In this document: one piece after another, positions 1-13,093 of the stretch
Layout: each line of letters starts with the position of its first letter
Position numbering within the stretch: position 1 is the first letter of the stretch
NCBI RefSeq assembly: GCF_910589235.1
Contig: NC_060960.1
Span: forward strand, 669,501 to 733,500
Reading direction: 5' to 3'
DNA length: 64,000 nucleotides
Origin: Vespa crabro
Taxonomy: Eukaryota > Arthropoda > Insecta > Hymenoptera > Vespidae
Made by a program: the position numbers and the translations under genes
The notes under the pieces: generated by a model
Seen by the model: only the letters and a program-made list of their open reading frames with translations
The model's database searches: none
What the model was told of the DNA's origin: nothing

Positions 1-3000
1 AGTTATACGAGTGGTCTGGATCCAATGCAACGGTTGGTCTTGGAAATTAAAGACTAGACAAGGAAAACATATGCGAATGACACACTAACCAATGCGACTG
101 TCTGCCTTGTATATATTCCGATTAGTCGAAGAAGATTTTTGCGGGTAACTTGTGAGTTAATGCGATTGTTAGACTTGCTAATATTTCGACAAGTCGAGAA
201 AATGTTGTGGGAGTGCCTCTCAGACCAATGCGCCAGTCCGATTTGGAATTATCCCGACTAGTCTAGAAAAAGATACTCGAGTGCCTCTCGAAACAATGCC
301 ATTGACAGGATTAGAAATATTCAGACTAGCCGACGGAGCGTTATGCGAGTGAATCTCGGACAAATACGACTGTCGGATTAGGTACTATTTCGACTAGTCA
401 AGGAAAAGTAATGAGGGAGACCTTTGATCCAATGCGGCGGTAGGACTTGGAAATATCCCGACTAGTCGAGGGAAATTTACTCGAGTGACTTTTGATCCAA
501 TGCTGCTGTCAGACCTTGATATATGCAGTCTGGTCAAGAGAAAGATATGAAAGTAACATGTGAACCAATGCTACTGTCGGATTAAGAAACATTCCTATTA
601 ATCCAGGGAAAGTTGTAAGAGTGCCTCTCTTACCAATGTGGCTGCCAAAATTTGTAATATTCCAAATGCTCTGGGGAGAGTTATAAGAGTGCCCCTCGAG
701 CCAATGCGACTGTTGGACTAGGAAATATTACGACCAGTTGAGGAAACCACCAGTTGTGCGATTGCCTCTCGAAACAATGCGGATGTCGGACTTGGAAATA
801 TCCAGACTAGTCGAGGGAGAGTTATTCGAGTGACTAGAATACCAATGCGACGGTCGGGATTGGAAATATTTCGACTTGTCTGTGAAAGTTAATTGAGTGC
901 CTATAGAAAATTGCGGTGATTGAACATGGAAAAATTCCGAATAGTTGAAGGAATTTTATGCGATTTATTCTGGACCGAATGCTACGGTCTGTCTGCGAAA
1001 TATACCGACTGGTCGGGAGAAAGTTATGCGAGGTACTTGTATACCAATCCGACTGTCGGTTTTGGATATATCCAGGCTAGTTGAGGGAAATTAATGCGAA
1101 TGCTTTACGAACCAAAGCGAATGTCGGACTTGCAATTATTTCGACTAGTCGAAAGAAAGTTATTCGAGTAAACCTGGAAACAATGCGATGGTCATAAATG
1201 GAAATATCCCGATCAGTTGATGAAAATATATGCGAATGCCACTTCAACCGAAGCAACTATCGGTCTTGGAGTCATTCCGACTAGACGTGAAAACGTTATT
1301 GGAGTGACTTGTGGACGAAATCAGCTTTCGGATTAGGGAATATTTCCAAATGTTCGAGGGAATGATATGCGAGTGCCTATCGAACAAATGCAGTTGTCGG
1401 ACATGGATATATTGCGAATAATAGAGGGAAAGTTAAACGGGTGCCTCTCGAACCGACGAGGCTGATGAACTTGTAAATATCCCGACTAGTCGAAGGAAAT
1501 TTGTGCAAATGTCTTGTGAAACAATGCTGCTGTCGGCCTTGAAAACATTCCGATTTGTCAAGGGAATGTTATCCGAGTGCCTCGCGAACCAATGCAGCTA
1601 TCTGATTTGGAAATAGTACATCTAGTGGTGAGAAATTTATGCGGGTGTCACTCTAACCGAAGCGAATATCGAACGTGGAAATATTCCGACTATGCTAGGG
1701 AAAGTTGAGCGAGAGAATCTCGAACCAATGTGTCTGTCGGACTTTAAAATCTTTCGAGTAGGCTCAGAAAGTTATGAGAGTGTTTCTCGAACAAATGTGT
1801 CTGTTGGTTTTGGATACATTCCGACTAGTCGAGGAATAGTTATGCGAGTGATTCTCGAATCACTGCAGCTGACGTACTTGGCGATATTACTACTAGTGGG
1901 GAGAAACTTACGCGAGTGAACTCGCGAAACAATTCAGCTGTTGTACATGGAAATATTCCAACTAGACGATGGAAAATTATTCAGGTGCCTGTCGAAACAT
2001 TACGACTCTCGGAAATAGAAATGTTCCGACTAGTCAAAGGAGACATTTGCGACTGCCACTCGAACAAAAGAGACTGGCGGACTTGGAAACATTCCGACTA
2101 GTAGAAGGAAAGCTATACGAATGACATGTGAACCAAAGCGGCTATTGTAATAGGAAATATTCCGTCTAATCAAGGAAGAGATATGCGAGTTACACTAAGA
2201 CCAATGTGGCGGACGGACTTGGAAATATTGCGATTAGTCGAGGGAAAGTTATTTCAGTGCCTCTCGAACAAATGCGAATGTCGGAATGGGAAATATTACG
2301 ACTAGTAATGGGAAAGTTAAGCCAGTCCTTTTCGATTCTATTCAACTGATAGACTTGGAAATATTCTGACTAGTCGGAGTTATGCGAGTGCCTCTCGAAT
2401 TAAGCCAGCCATCAGACTTGGAGGTATTATGTCTAGTCGAGGAAATATTATGCGAGTGCTTCTCGAACAATTCGGCTGATGGACTTGGAAATATTCCGAC
2501 TAGTCGGGGGAAGTTGTGCGAGTGCCTCTCATACAAATGCGGCTGCTGGATATGGAAATATTCCGACTAGACGGTGAAAGTTAAGCAATTGAGTAGTAAA
2601 CCAATGGGACTTTCGGGCTTCAAAATATTCTGACTAGACGGCAAAATTCATGAGAGATCCTATCGAAAAAATGCTGCTGCATGAAACGGAAATATTCGGA
2701 CTAGACGGTGAAAGTTAAGTGAGTGACTAGTAAACCAATGCAACTGTCGGGCTTGGAAATATTCCGATCAGTCGGAAAAAGTTAGGCATGTGCATTTCGA
2801 ATTATTGCAGCTTCCAGCGTTGGATTTATTACGATTAGCCGAGGAAATGTTATGCGAGTGCCACACGAACCAAAGCGGATGTCGGACTTGTAAATATTCC
2901 GAATAATCGAAGGAAAGTTATGCGTGTAATTCTTGAAACAATGGGACGGTCGGAATGGAAAATATTCCGTCTAATGGAGGCAAGGTTATGAGAGTGACTA

Positions 3001-6000
3001 GTGAACCATTGCGTCTGTTGGATTTGGATATATTCCGCCTATTCGACGGAAAGTAAGCGAGTGTCTCTCAAAACAATGAGATCATCGGAATTAGAAATTT
3101 TACGTCTAGTTGTGGAAAAGTTATACGAATACATCTCGATCCAATCCTACTGTCGGAGCTAGAAATACTCCGACTAGTCGAGGAAAGGTCACGTGAATGT
3201 CACTCGAACCAATGCGATAGTCGTACTTAGAAATATTCCGTCTAGTCGTGGGAGAGTTATTCAAGTGACATGTGGACCAATATGACTATCGGACATGGAA
3301 ATATTATGTTTACCCGAGAAAAAGTTATGCGAGTGACATGTAAATCAATGCGACTGTCGGACTTGGAAATATTTCGTCTAGTCGAGGGAAACTTATGGGA
3401 GTCCTTTTCGATCCAATGCGACTGTCGGACCTAGAAATATTCCGACTAATCCAGAAAAAGATTTACGATTGACTTTTAAACCAATGCGACTGTTAGACTT
3501 GGTAAATATCCCGTGTGGTAGAGGGAATGCTATGCGAGTGCCCCCGAACCAATGTGACAGTAGTAATTGGAAAAATTCCGAATAGTCGAGGGAAAGTTAT
3601 TCGTGTACTTCTCGAACTGATGCGTGTGTTGGATTCAGTAATATAACGACAATTATAGGGAAATATATGTGAGTGCTTCTCGAACCAATACGTCTATCGG
3701 ACTTAGCAACATTTCGTTTAATCAAGGGAAAATGATGTAAGTGCCTTCCAAACTATTGGGACTGTCGGATCTAGAAATATTCTAACTAGAAGAGGGAAGG
3801 TAATGGTAATCCTTCGCGAACCAATGAGAATGTTGCACTTGGAAATATTCCACCTAGTCGGGAGAATGATATGAGAGTGCCACTTTAACCAATGCAACTG
3901 TCGGACTTATCAATATTTCGGCTATTTGAAGAATAGTTAAGTGAGTGCCTTGTCAACCAATGCATGTGTCGGACCAAAGTGTGCCACTTTAACCAATGCA
4001 AATGTCGGACTTATCAATATTTCGGCTATTTGAAGAATAGTTAAGTGAGTGCCTTGTCAACCAATGCGTGTGTCGGACCTTGGAATATTCCGACTAGGCT
4101 TGGGAAAGATATGAGAGTGCATCAAAAGCAAATGCGTCTGTTGGACATGGAAATATTCCGACTGGACGAGGGAAAGTTTCGAGTGTGCCTTTTGAAACAA
4201 TGCGAATGTTCGATTATGATATATTCCGATTGTTCGAGAGAAAATTATTCAATTGACTTGCGAACCAATGTAACTGTCGGACTTGGAAATATGCCGACTA
4301 GATAAGGGAAAGTTATGCAAGTTTATCCCGATACAATGAGGATGACGGACATGGAAATATTCCGATTGGTCGAGGCAAAGTTATGCGTGTGCCTTTCGTA
4401 CAAACGAGGCTGTTGGACATAGAAATATTCCGATTACACGAGGGAAAGGAATGAGAGTGCCTACCGAACCAATGCGACTGTCGGATTTAGAAATAATACG
4501 ACAACTAGAGGGAAAGTTATGCTAGTGCTTCTCGAAGCAATGCGACTGTGGGACCTGGAAATATTCCATCTAGACGAGGTAAAGTTATGAGAGTGCATCA
4601 CGAACCAAGTCCACGGATGGACGCAGCAATATTCCTTCTATTCGAGGGAAGTATATACGAGTACTTATAAAATCCAATGCAAGTTTCGGACTTGGCAATA
4701 ATACGACTTGTCGAGGAGGAGATGTGCGGGTGCATCCAGAAACATTACGACTGGCGGACTTGAAAATATCTCAACTTGTCGGCGAAATTTATGTGGCTAC
4801 CTTTCGAACAAATATGGCTGTCGTATTACGAATCATTCCGACAAGTCGAGGGAATTTCATGCGAGTAGCTCGAACCAACGCGAATATCGGACTTGGAATA
4901 TGCCGACTATTACGACATGGAAACGTTATTCAAGTGACTTGTGGACCAAAGCGGATTTAAAATTTGGAAATATTCTCACTAGACGGGGAAAGTTATGCCA
5001 ATACCGTTCGAACAAATGCGAGTTTCGTACTACAAAATATTCCGACTAGACGAAGGAAATATTTACGAGTGTCTTGTGAAACAATGCTGCTGTCGGATCC
5101 GAAAATATTTTGACTTGTCTGGGGAAAATTATGCGAGTGCCTCTCGATCCAATGCAGCTATCAGACTTGGAAATATTCCAGTCAGTCGAGGGAAGGATAG
5201 GCGAGTTACTCTGAAGCCAATTCGAAGGTCGGTTTTGGAAATATTCCGATCAGTCGGGGGAAAGTAATGCGAGTGATTCTCGAACCAATGCAGCTGTCGT
5301 ACATGAAAATATTACTGGTAGTTGAGAGAATTTGATGCGAGTGTTATTAGAACTAATATGGGGGCAAGATTTGGAAATATTCCAAATAGTCTAGGAAAAG
5401 TAATGCAAGTGAGTCTAGAATCAATGCGACAGTCGGACTTGGAAATAACTCGCATATTCGAGGGAAAAATATGCGAGTGGCTTGTAAACCATTGCAACTG
5501 TCGGGCTTGGAAGTATTCCGACTATTCGAGGAAAGGTTACGGGAGTAACTCTTAAACCAATTCAGCTCTTCGAGATGGAAGTATTCCGACTAGTCGAGGG
5601 AAGGTTAGTGACTCTTGAACCAATTCGGCTATTGGAGGTGGAAATATTCCTACTAGCAGGGGAAAGTTTTGCCAGTGATTGTAGAATTATTGCGAATGTC
5701 AGACTTAGAAATATTTCTACAAGTCGGGTAAAATTATGCCAATGCCTCTCGAGCATATGTTGTCTTCGGACTAGGAAATATTCCGACTAGTCAAAGGAAC
5801 TTTATGCGAGTGTCTCTTGAACCAATGCCAATGTCAAACGTGGAAGTATCCCAACTGAACGGGGGAAAATTATGCTTGTGCCAATCGAATCAGAGCGTAT
5901 GTTAGACATGGAATCATTCCGGCAAGTCGAGGGAAAGCTATGCTGTAAGTTGTGAACCAATGCGTCTGTTTGAGTTTGAAATATCCTGACAAGTCGTGGG

Positions 6001-9000
6001 AGAGTTAAGATAATGTTTTGTGAATCAATGCGACTGTCAGGATTGGAACTATTCCGAACGGACTAGGGAACGTTATGCGAGTTCCTCTTAAATTAATGCG
6101 GCTGTTGGACTTGGAAATATTCCTACTAATCTGGGAAAGTTATGCGAGTGGCTCTCGAAAAAATGCGAATGTCGGATTTGGATATATTTTGACTAGACGT
6201 GAGAAAGTTCTGCGAGTGCTTCTCGAACCAATGCGACTGTCAAATATGGAAATATTCTGTCTAGTCGCGGGAAACTTAAGCTAGTGCATCTAGATACTAG
6301 GCGTCTGTCGTACTTGTGGACATTTCGACTTGTCGGGGGAGAGTTAAGCGAGTGATTTGTGAACCAATGCAGCTGTCAGACTTGGAAAGATTCCGACATG
6401 TCGAGGAAAAGTTATTCGAGCGCCTCCCGATCCTATGTGACTGTTGATCTTGGAAATATCGCGTCCAGACGAGTGAAAGTTATGAGAGTGCCTCTAGAAT
6501 CAATACAACTGTCGTACCTAGGTATACTCCGACTAGTCGAGGGAAAATTATGCGAGTAACTTGTAAACCAAAGCGACTGTCGAAATTGGAAATAATCCGA
6601 GTATTCGAAGGAAAGTCATGCGAGCTGCTCTCGAACCAATGCGGCATTCGGTTATAAAAAATTCCAACAAGTCTGGGTAAAGATATGCGTGTGCCTCTCG
6701 GAAGAATGCGTGTGCCCGACTGGCGGGCTTGGTAATATTACGACTTGTCTAGTGAAAATTATACGAGTCAATACCAACCCATTACAACTGTCGGACTTGG
6801 AAATATTCCCAATTAGTAGATGGAAAGTTATGCGAATCCCACTTGAAAGAATATGACCTTCGAACTTGAAAATATTCCAACTAGTCGTGAGATAGTCATG
6901 CGAGTGACTATCGAATCATTGCGACTGGCGGATTTGGAAATATCGCGTCTAGTCGAAGGAATTTTATGCGAATGCATCTCGACTCAATGCAGCTGCCGGA
7001 CTTCGAAATATTGCGCCTAGTAAAGAGAAAGTTATGCGAGTTGATCTCGATCAAATGCGCACTAGGAAATTACCTCAACAGACATGGTAATGTTATGCGA
7101 CTGTCGGATTTGGAAATATTATGTCAGGTCGATGAAAAGTTATGCGAGTACCACTCAAAACAATCTGGATGACAGACTTGAATATATACCAACTAGTCAG
7201 AAGAAAGATTTGAGAGTGTCTTTCGAACCAAAACGGCTGCCGGACCAGAAAGAATTCCGAATAATCGTGGGTAAGTATTGCGAGTACTTCTCCAGACAAT
7301 ACGACTGTAGAACTTTGATACATTATGTCTAATCGTGGAAAAGTTATGCGATTAACTATTGAACCAATGCGACTATCTGACTTGGAAAAATACCCACTAG
7401 TCCAGGGAAAGTTAAGGGATTACCTCTTGAAGGAATGCTACCGTCTTACTTGAAAATATTCTGACAATTCGAGGGAAAGTTATGCGAGATCCTCTCGAAA
7501 CAATACAGTGCCGGACTTGGAAATATTTCCACTAGTCGCGGGAAAGTTATGCTAGTGACTCTTGAACCAATTCGACTATTGGAGGTGGAAATATTCCGAT
7601 TAGTCGAAGGAAAGTGATGCAAGTACCTCCCAGAACAATACTACTGTCGGACTAGGTATAATTCCGAGTAGTCGAGGGAAAGTTATGTGAGTACATCTCG
7701 ATCCAAGGCGACTGTCGGACTTGGAAATATTCCGACTAGTCGAGGCAAAGATATGCGAGTGACTCTGGAAAGAATAGGATTGTTGGACTTGGTAATATCT
7801 CTACTAGTCTAGGGACACTTATGACTGTTCCTCTCGAACTAATGTGGCTGTCGGACTAGGAAATATTACGACTAGTTTAGAAAAAGTTGCGCGTGTGCCT
7901 CTCGAAACAAAGCGGCTTTGTAACTTGAAAAAATTTCGACTTGTCTAATAATAGTCTTACAAGTGCCTCTCGAAAAATTGCGGCTGTCGGATTTGGAAAT
8001 ACCCGACTACTTGGGGGAAAGTAATCCGCCTTCTTTTAGAACTAATGTGGATTTTGTACATGGAAATATCTCAAATAGCCGGGAGAATATTATGCGAATG
8101 CCTCTCGAGCCAATATAATTGCTGGACTAGGACATATTTCGACTTGTCGAGGGTAAGTTATGCGAGTGCCTCACGAAATATTACTGATGGCGGACTTGGA
8201 AATATTTCTACTAGACGAGGGAATGTTATGCTTGTGTCTCTATAACTGTTGCGGCGGTCGGTCTTGGAAATATTTCTACTAGTCGAGGTAAAGTATTGCA
8301 AGTGACTTATGAACCAATTCGAATGGCGGACTTTGAAATATCCCGGCTGGTCGAGGATAAGTTATGCGCGTGCTTATCGAACCTATCTGACTTCCGGTCT
8401 TGGAAATTTTCCGGATGGTCGTTGGAAAATTTTCGAGTGCCTCTCACACCAATGATGTTGTAGGACTTGGAAATATGACACCTGGTGCAGGGAAATTTAT
8501 GCGAGGGTCTCTCAGACCAATGCAACTCTCGTACTTGGAAATAATCCGACCAGTTGAAGGAATGATACTCGATTGCATCTCGAACAAATGTTACTATCGG
8601 ACTTGAAACTGTTCCGACAAGAGGAATGAAAATTATGCGAGTAACTTTCGAACCAATGGGACTGTAGTTGTTGGAAATAGACTGACTGGTCGACGCAAAT
8701 TTACGTTCGTGTTTCTAGAAATAATGCGATCATCGGACTTGGAAATATTCCGGCTAGTCGAGGTAAAGTTACGCGAATGCCACTCGAAACAATGCGACTG
8801 TATTACTCGGAAATATTTCGACTTATCCAGGGAAAGTAATGCGAGTGACATGTGAACCAACTCGACTGTCGGACTAAGAAACATTCCTACTAATCGTCGG
8901 AATGTTATGCGAGTGCCTCTCGAAAGATTAAGACCGCGGACTTGAAAATATTCCGAATAGTCGAGGGAGACTTATGCGAGTGATACTTAAATAAACGCGA

Positions 9001-9596
9001 CTGTCATACTTGGACATATCCCGACTAGTTGAGCTAATTTTATACGAGTGCCGTTTAAACCAATGCGATTGTCGTGCATGGATATATTTTGCCTAGTTGA
9101 GGGAAAGTTATGCGAGGTCCTGTCGAACCAATGTCACTCGAACATGGAAATTTTCCAAATAGTCGAGGAAAAGTTATGCGATGTTTCTTGAAAGAAAGAG
9201 TTCGGCGGATTTGGAAATATCCCCACTTGTCATGGAAAAATCATGCGAATGACTCTCGCACTAATGCAGTTGTTGGTCTTATATTAATTCGCATTATTCG
9301 AGGGAAAGTTATACGAATAACTTGTGAACAAATGTGACTGTCATGCTTTGGAATATTCCGACCTAGTCGCGGGAAAGTTATGCGAATGAATTGTGACCTA
9401 ATTCGACTGTCTTTGACTGAAATTGTGACCTATTCCGACAAGTTGAGAAAGTTAAGCGAGTGCCTTCCGAAACAATACAGCTGTTGGACTTGGAATTGTT
9501 CCAACCAGGTAGAGTTAAGAGTTAAGCCAGTAACTCTCGAACCGTCGGACTTCGAAATATACACACTAGGCGAGTGAAAGTAATGCGAGTGACTCT
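1..9596 (+). repeat. 68-bp satellite array, block 1
   Basis: This is a tandem array of a 68-bp unit that enters from the left edge of the window. Counting between successive TCGAGGGAAAG motifs gives 68 bp, for example in the monomers near 16870-16940. Recurrent blocks within a unit are GACTGTCGG, GGAAATATTCC, the perfect 10-bp palindrome CGACTAGTCG, GTTATGCGAGTG and ACCAATGC. Two unit flavours alternate irregularly, one with CCTCTCGAACC and one with ACTTGTGAACC before the shared AATGC. Single units commonly differ from the consensus at many positions and carry 1-2 base indels. All units have the same orientation. The block holds an off-phase duplication at 3877-4084 and a variant string at about 5610-5660 that recurs at 7555-7610. 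Short open frames here are by-products of the repeat. No other element was seen in it. Confidence 0.95.
3877..4084 (+). repeat. Recent 104-bp tandem duplication inside the satellite
   Basis: Bases 3877-3980 are repeated at 3981-4084 with about two differences. Nearby satellite monomers differ far more. The unit of 104 bp is about 1.5 monomers, so the event was out of register with the 68-bp period. This makes it a young local event, not part of the ordinary array. Confidence 0.9.
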
Positions 9597-10210
9597 ACCC
9601 GGACCTCATCAGATGGCAGCAAGTCTTCGTGAGACTATAGTAGTTTTTGGAAGGTGCGATAAGAGTTTGCTGAGGTCATCTTCTAAGACCGTGGAAACAA
9701 ATTCCGCTAATGCTAAATTGGCTGCGAATAGTTTAGTGGAAAACAGCACCAGAACAGCAGCGATACGTCCTTCCAGTTCGAATAATAGATTTGTCGAACA
9801 TAACCCAGTATGCGGATAGATAATGACGCGACCGCGAACTCGATCGTACGTCCGCATGCTTTCCGCGCAAAACTCACTGGAAGCGGAACTTACGCCCCTA
9901 GTCCCTACAAATAGCAACATCCCCCGCAATATCAGCGTTAAAGGAACACGTGTAAAAGCCCCCTCACCTCCGATAATAGAGCATGTCGCCGAGCAAGAAC
10001 AGCGCGGATCCATCCCGGGAACTACCGGAAAAAACCCTAGAAATAGGCTACGCCCGATTGGCAACTCTTGAAGCGGACCGCACACCTGAAACCACCTATG
10101 CCATAGGCGCGGATCTTCAATTCGAGGCATCACGAGTCACGTTTGCAGAACCCTGCGTATCCACCCGCTGTAAAGAAATGAATTCGATTAAGGCCCCCTC
10201 CCACATGTAA
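9597..10210 (+). pseudogene. RT-1 ORF1 fragment (decayed)
   Basis: This is the C-terminal two thirds of the retrotransposon's first protein. The frame runs through a Ser/Asn/Ala-rich stretch (ENSTRTAAIRPSSSNN), an in-frame TAG after NPVCG at about 9817, then RPRTRSYVRMLSA. A +1 change near 9990 shifts the frame. The acidic C-terminal part continues as SADPSRELPEKTLEIGYA and LEADRTPETTYAIGADLQ to a stop at 10208-10210. R1-type ORF1 proteins usually bind element RNA and carry CCHC knuckles; none is visible here. The TAG is shared with RT-4 and RT-6 but not RT-3. The opposite strand is also open for 174 codons, but the acidic C-terminal segment is conserved as protein on the + strand. Confidence 0.7.
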
Positions 10211-10250
10211 ATCGTGCGTTCTCAAAAATTCATTTATTGCAGCTAAAAAT
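9597..10250 (+). mobile_element. RT-1: internal fragment of the satellite-associated non-LTR retrotransposon
   Basis: This 654-bp piece matches the middle of ORF1 through the first codons of ORF2 in the other copies; its counterpart in RT-4 is about 53030-53663. It has neither the 5' UTR nor the 3' end, so it is not a normal 5'-truncated insertion. The satellite bases on both sides are near copies of each other: gagtgactct at 9587-9596 and gagtatctct at 10251-10260. The fragment therefore sits at a different monomer position from the other copies. That suggests a patch of element DNA captured during break repair, or reintegration of an excised piece; this is inference. Confidence 0.85.
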
Positions 10251-13093
10251 GAGTATCTCTCGATCCGATGCGCCTGTCGGACTACGATATGTTCCAACTG
10301 GTGCGGGAAATGTTATGCGAGTTTTTCTCAGACCAATGCGACATTAGGTCATGGAAACATTCCGACTAATCGGGAGAAAGTTATGAGAGTGCCGCTGAAA
10401 ACAAAGAGATTGTCGCACATGGAAAAATACCGACAAGACGTAGGAGAGTTATATAAGTGCCTCACAAACAAATGCGGCTGTCGGAATTGGAAATATTCCG
10501 AGATGTCGAGTGAAAATTAAGCGAGTTTCTGCCGACCGATTGCGACTGACGGATTTTATAATATACACACTTGTCGAGTGTTTGTTATATGAGTGCCTCT
10601 CGAATCTGCTGCTGCAGGACTTGAAAATGTACCAAGTAGTGCTGGGAAATTTATGCGAGTGTCTCTCGAACCAATGCGATTCTTGGACTTGGAAATATTC
10701 CTACTAGTCGTGGATAAGTTATGCGAGCACCACTCGATTCAAAGCGACTGAATGACTATGCACTATTCCGCCCATTTGAAGGAATAATATGCGAGTGCCT
10801 CTCGTACCTTTGCGGCTGTCAGACTTGGAAATATACCGACTAGTCGAGGGAAAGTTGTACAAGTTACTCTGGAACCCAGAGGTAGTCACACTTGGAAATA
10901 ATCCGACTCGATGAGGGAAAGTTATGCGAGTGTCTGCCGAATGAAAGCGACTATTGGATTTGGAAATATTTCGACTATTCGAGGAACAGTAATGGGAGTG
11001 ACTTGTGATCCTATGCGAATGATGTGCTTGGAAGTATTCCGACTAGTCGAGTGAAATTTATGCGAGTGCCTCTCGAATCAATGCGACTGACGGACTTGTT
11101 AATATACCGTGTAGTCGAGGAAAGTTATGCGAGTGGCTTGAAAGCCAATGCGATTGACCTGCTTGGAAATATTCCGAATAGTTGAGGGAAATTTATGAGC
11201 TTTATTCTGAAAGCAATAAGACGGCCGGACTTGAAAATATCATAATTAGCCAAAGGAAATTTAGGCGAGTGATTCTCGAACAAATGCAGGTGTTGGTCTT
11301 GGAAATATTCGCACTAGTCGAGGGAAAGTTATGAGGGTGCCTCTAGAACCAATACGACTCTCGTACTTAGACGTATTCCGACCAGTCGAGAGATTGTTAT
11401 GCGAGTAACATGTCCACCAATGAGACTGTCTTACTTGAAAATATACCGACTAGGGGAGGGTGAGTTATGCGAATTACTTGTGAATCAATGCGACTGCTAT
11501 ACTTAAAAATATATTTACCAGTCGAGAAAGAGTTATATTAATGGCTTCCGAACGATTGCGGCTGTCGGTCTGGAAAATATTCCGACTACTTAAGGAAAAG
11601 ATTACTTAAAAAAGGTATGTGTGTGGCTCTTGGACAAATAAGATTGGCGGACACGGAAACATTCCGATTAGTCGACGGAAAGTATTGCGTGTACATCTCG
11701 AACCAATGCGACTGTCACACCTAGCAATATTCCCACAAGTCTAGGGAAATTTATACGAGTTTTTCTTTAACCAGTGCGACTGTCGGACTGAGAATTATTC
11801 GGCGTTCTCAAGGGTAAGATTTGCGAGAGCCACTCGAACCACTGTGAAACTCGGACTAGGAAATATTCGGATTAGTCGAGAAAATGCTGTGCGATTGTCT
11901 CTCGAAATATGCGACTTTCGGTCTCGGAAAGATTCCGACCAGTCAAGGGAAAGTTATGCGTGTGCCGCTTGAACCAATGCAACTGTCATAGTCAAAAATG
12001 TTCCGACAATCTAGGGGAATTTGTGCAAGTACTTCTCGCAACAATGCAAAAGTCGGTCTTGGAATTATTCTGACTAATAGAGGGAAAGTTGTGCGAGTGC
12101 ATCTCGAACCAATGCGATTGTCAAACCTGGAAATACTCCGACTAGTCAAGGGAACGTTACTAGAGTCCCTCTCGAAGCAACACGGCTGCAACACGTTGAA
12201 ATATTTCGACTAGAAGGAGGAAACTTATGGGACTGACTCTTTAAACAAAGGGACTGTCGTACCTAGAAATATTCCGGCAAGTCGATGAAAAGTTATGCGA
12301 GTGCTCCTTGGACGAATGCGATCTTCGTATTTGGAAATATTTCGACTATTCGAGGAAAAATTATACGAGGGACTTGTGAGCCGATTCGAATGTCGGACTT
12401 GGCAGCAAACCGATTATACGTCGGACGTTCTGCAAGTTCCGTCAAACATATACAGCTGTCGGGCTTAGATATACTCCGACTAGTCAATCGAAAATTATGC
12501 GATTTCCACTGGAAACTATGCGACTGTCGGGCTTGAATATATTCCGACTAGTCGAGTGAAAATAATTCGAGTGATTAACGACCCATTGCTTGTCGGACTT
12601 AGAATTGTCCCGAATAATCGATGGAAGGCTATGCGACTGCCTCTGGAACAAATGAAAATGTCGGTCACGGAAATATTCCAAATAGTCGGGGGAAGTTATG
12701 TGAGTGTCTCTCTATCCAATACAGCTGTGGGACTTAATTTACAGCTCGGGAAAATATTCCGACTAGTTGAGGATAAGTTACGTGAGTGCCTCCTGGACCA
12801 ATGCTACTGTCATAGTTGGAAATGATCCGACTAGTCTAAAGAAATTTATACGTGTTCCATTCGAACCAAAGCAGCAGTCGAGCTAGGAAGTATTCCGACT
12901 AGAGGATTGAGATTTATGTGTATGAATTTTGAATCAATGCTACTGTCGGACTTGGAAATAAACCGACTATTCAAGGGAAATTTCAGCGTATGGCTATCGA
13001 GCGGATGTGGCTGTCAGACTTGGAAATACTACGACTTGTCGAGTGAAAATTATGAGAGTAACTCCCGACCTATTGCAACAGTCGGATTTGAGA
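10251..13093 (+). repeat. 68-bp satellite array, block 2
   Basis: This satellite block lies between RT-1 and RT-2. The variant string at about 11860-12110, containing the unusual GACAATCTAGGGGAAT, recurs at about 31605-31850. The string at about 10780-10870 resembles 18335-18440. These are remnants of higher-order repeats. The last bases, 13078-13093, are the target-site copy preceding RT-2. Nothing else is embedded. Confidence 0.93.
13078..13093 (+). repeat. RT-2 left target-site copy
   Basis: The satellite bases acagtcggatttgaga stop here, and element sequence from the end of the endonuclease domain starts at 13094. The matching copy after the 3' end is at 15505-15521. The two differ by one substitution and one missing base. 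The position within the monomer is the same as for RT-3 and RT-6. Confidence 0.8.

Noticed and set aside
1692..2101. Small open frames in the satellite (dozens, both strands, 60-149 codons)
   Set aside because: All are variants of the same repeat peptide produced by the 68-bp unit; there is no start context and no independent sequence.
9609..10133. Antisense 174-codon frame over ORF1 (also 23983-24414, 53327-53551 and 63572-63823)
   Set aside because: The + strand frame in RT-6 runs 279 codons without a frameshift and has the acidic tail conserved between copies, and ORF1 belongs upstream of ORF2 on that strand. The antisense frame is most simply a shadow.
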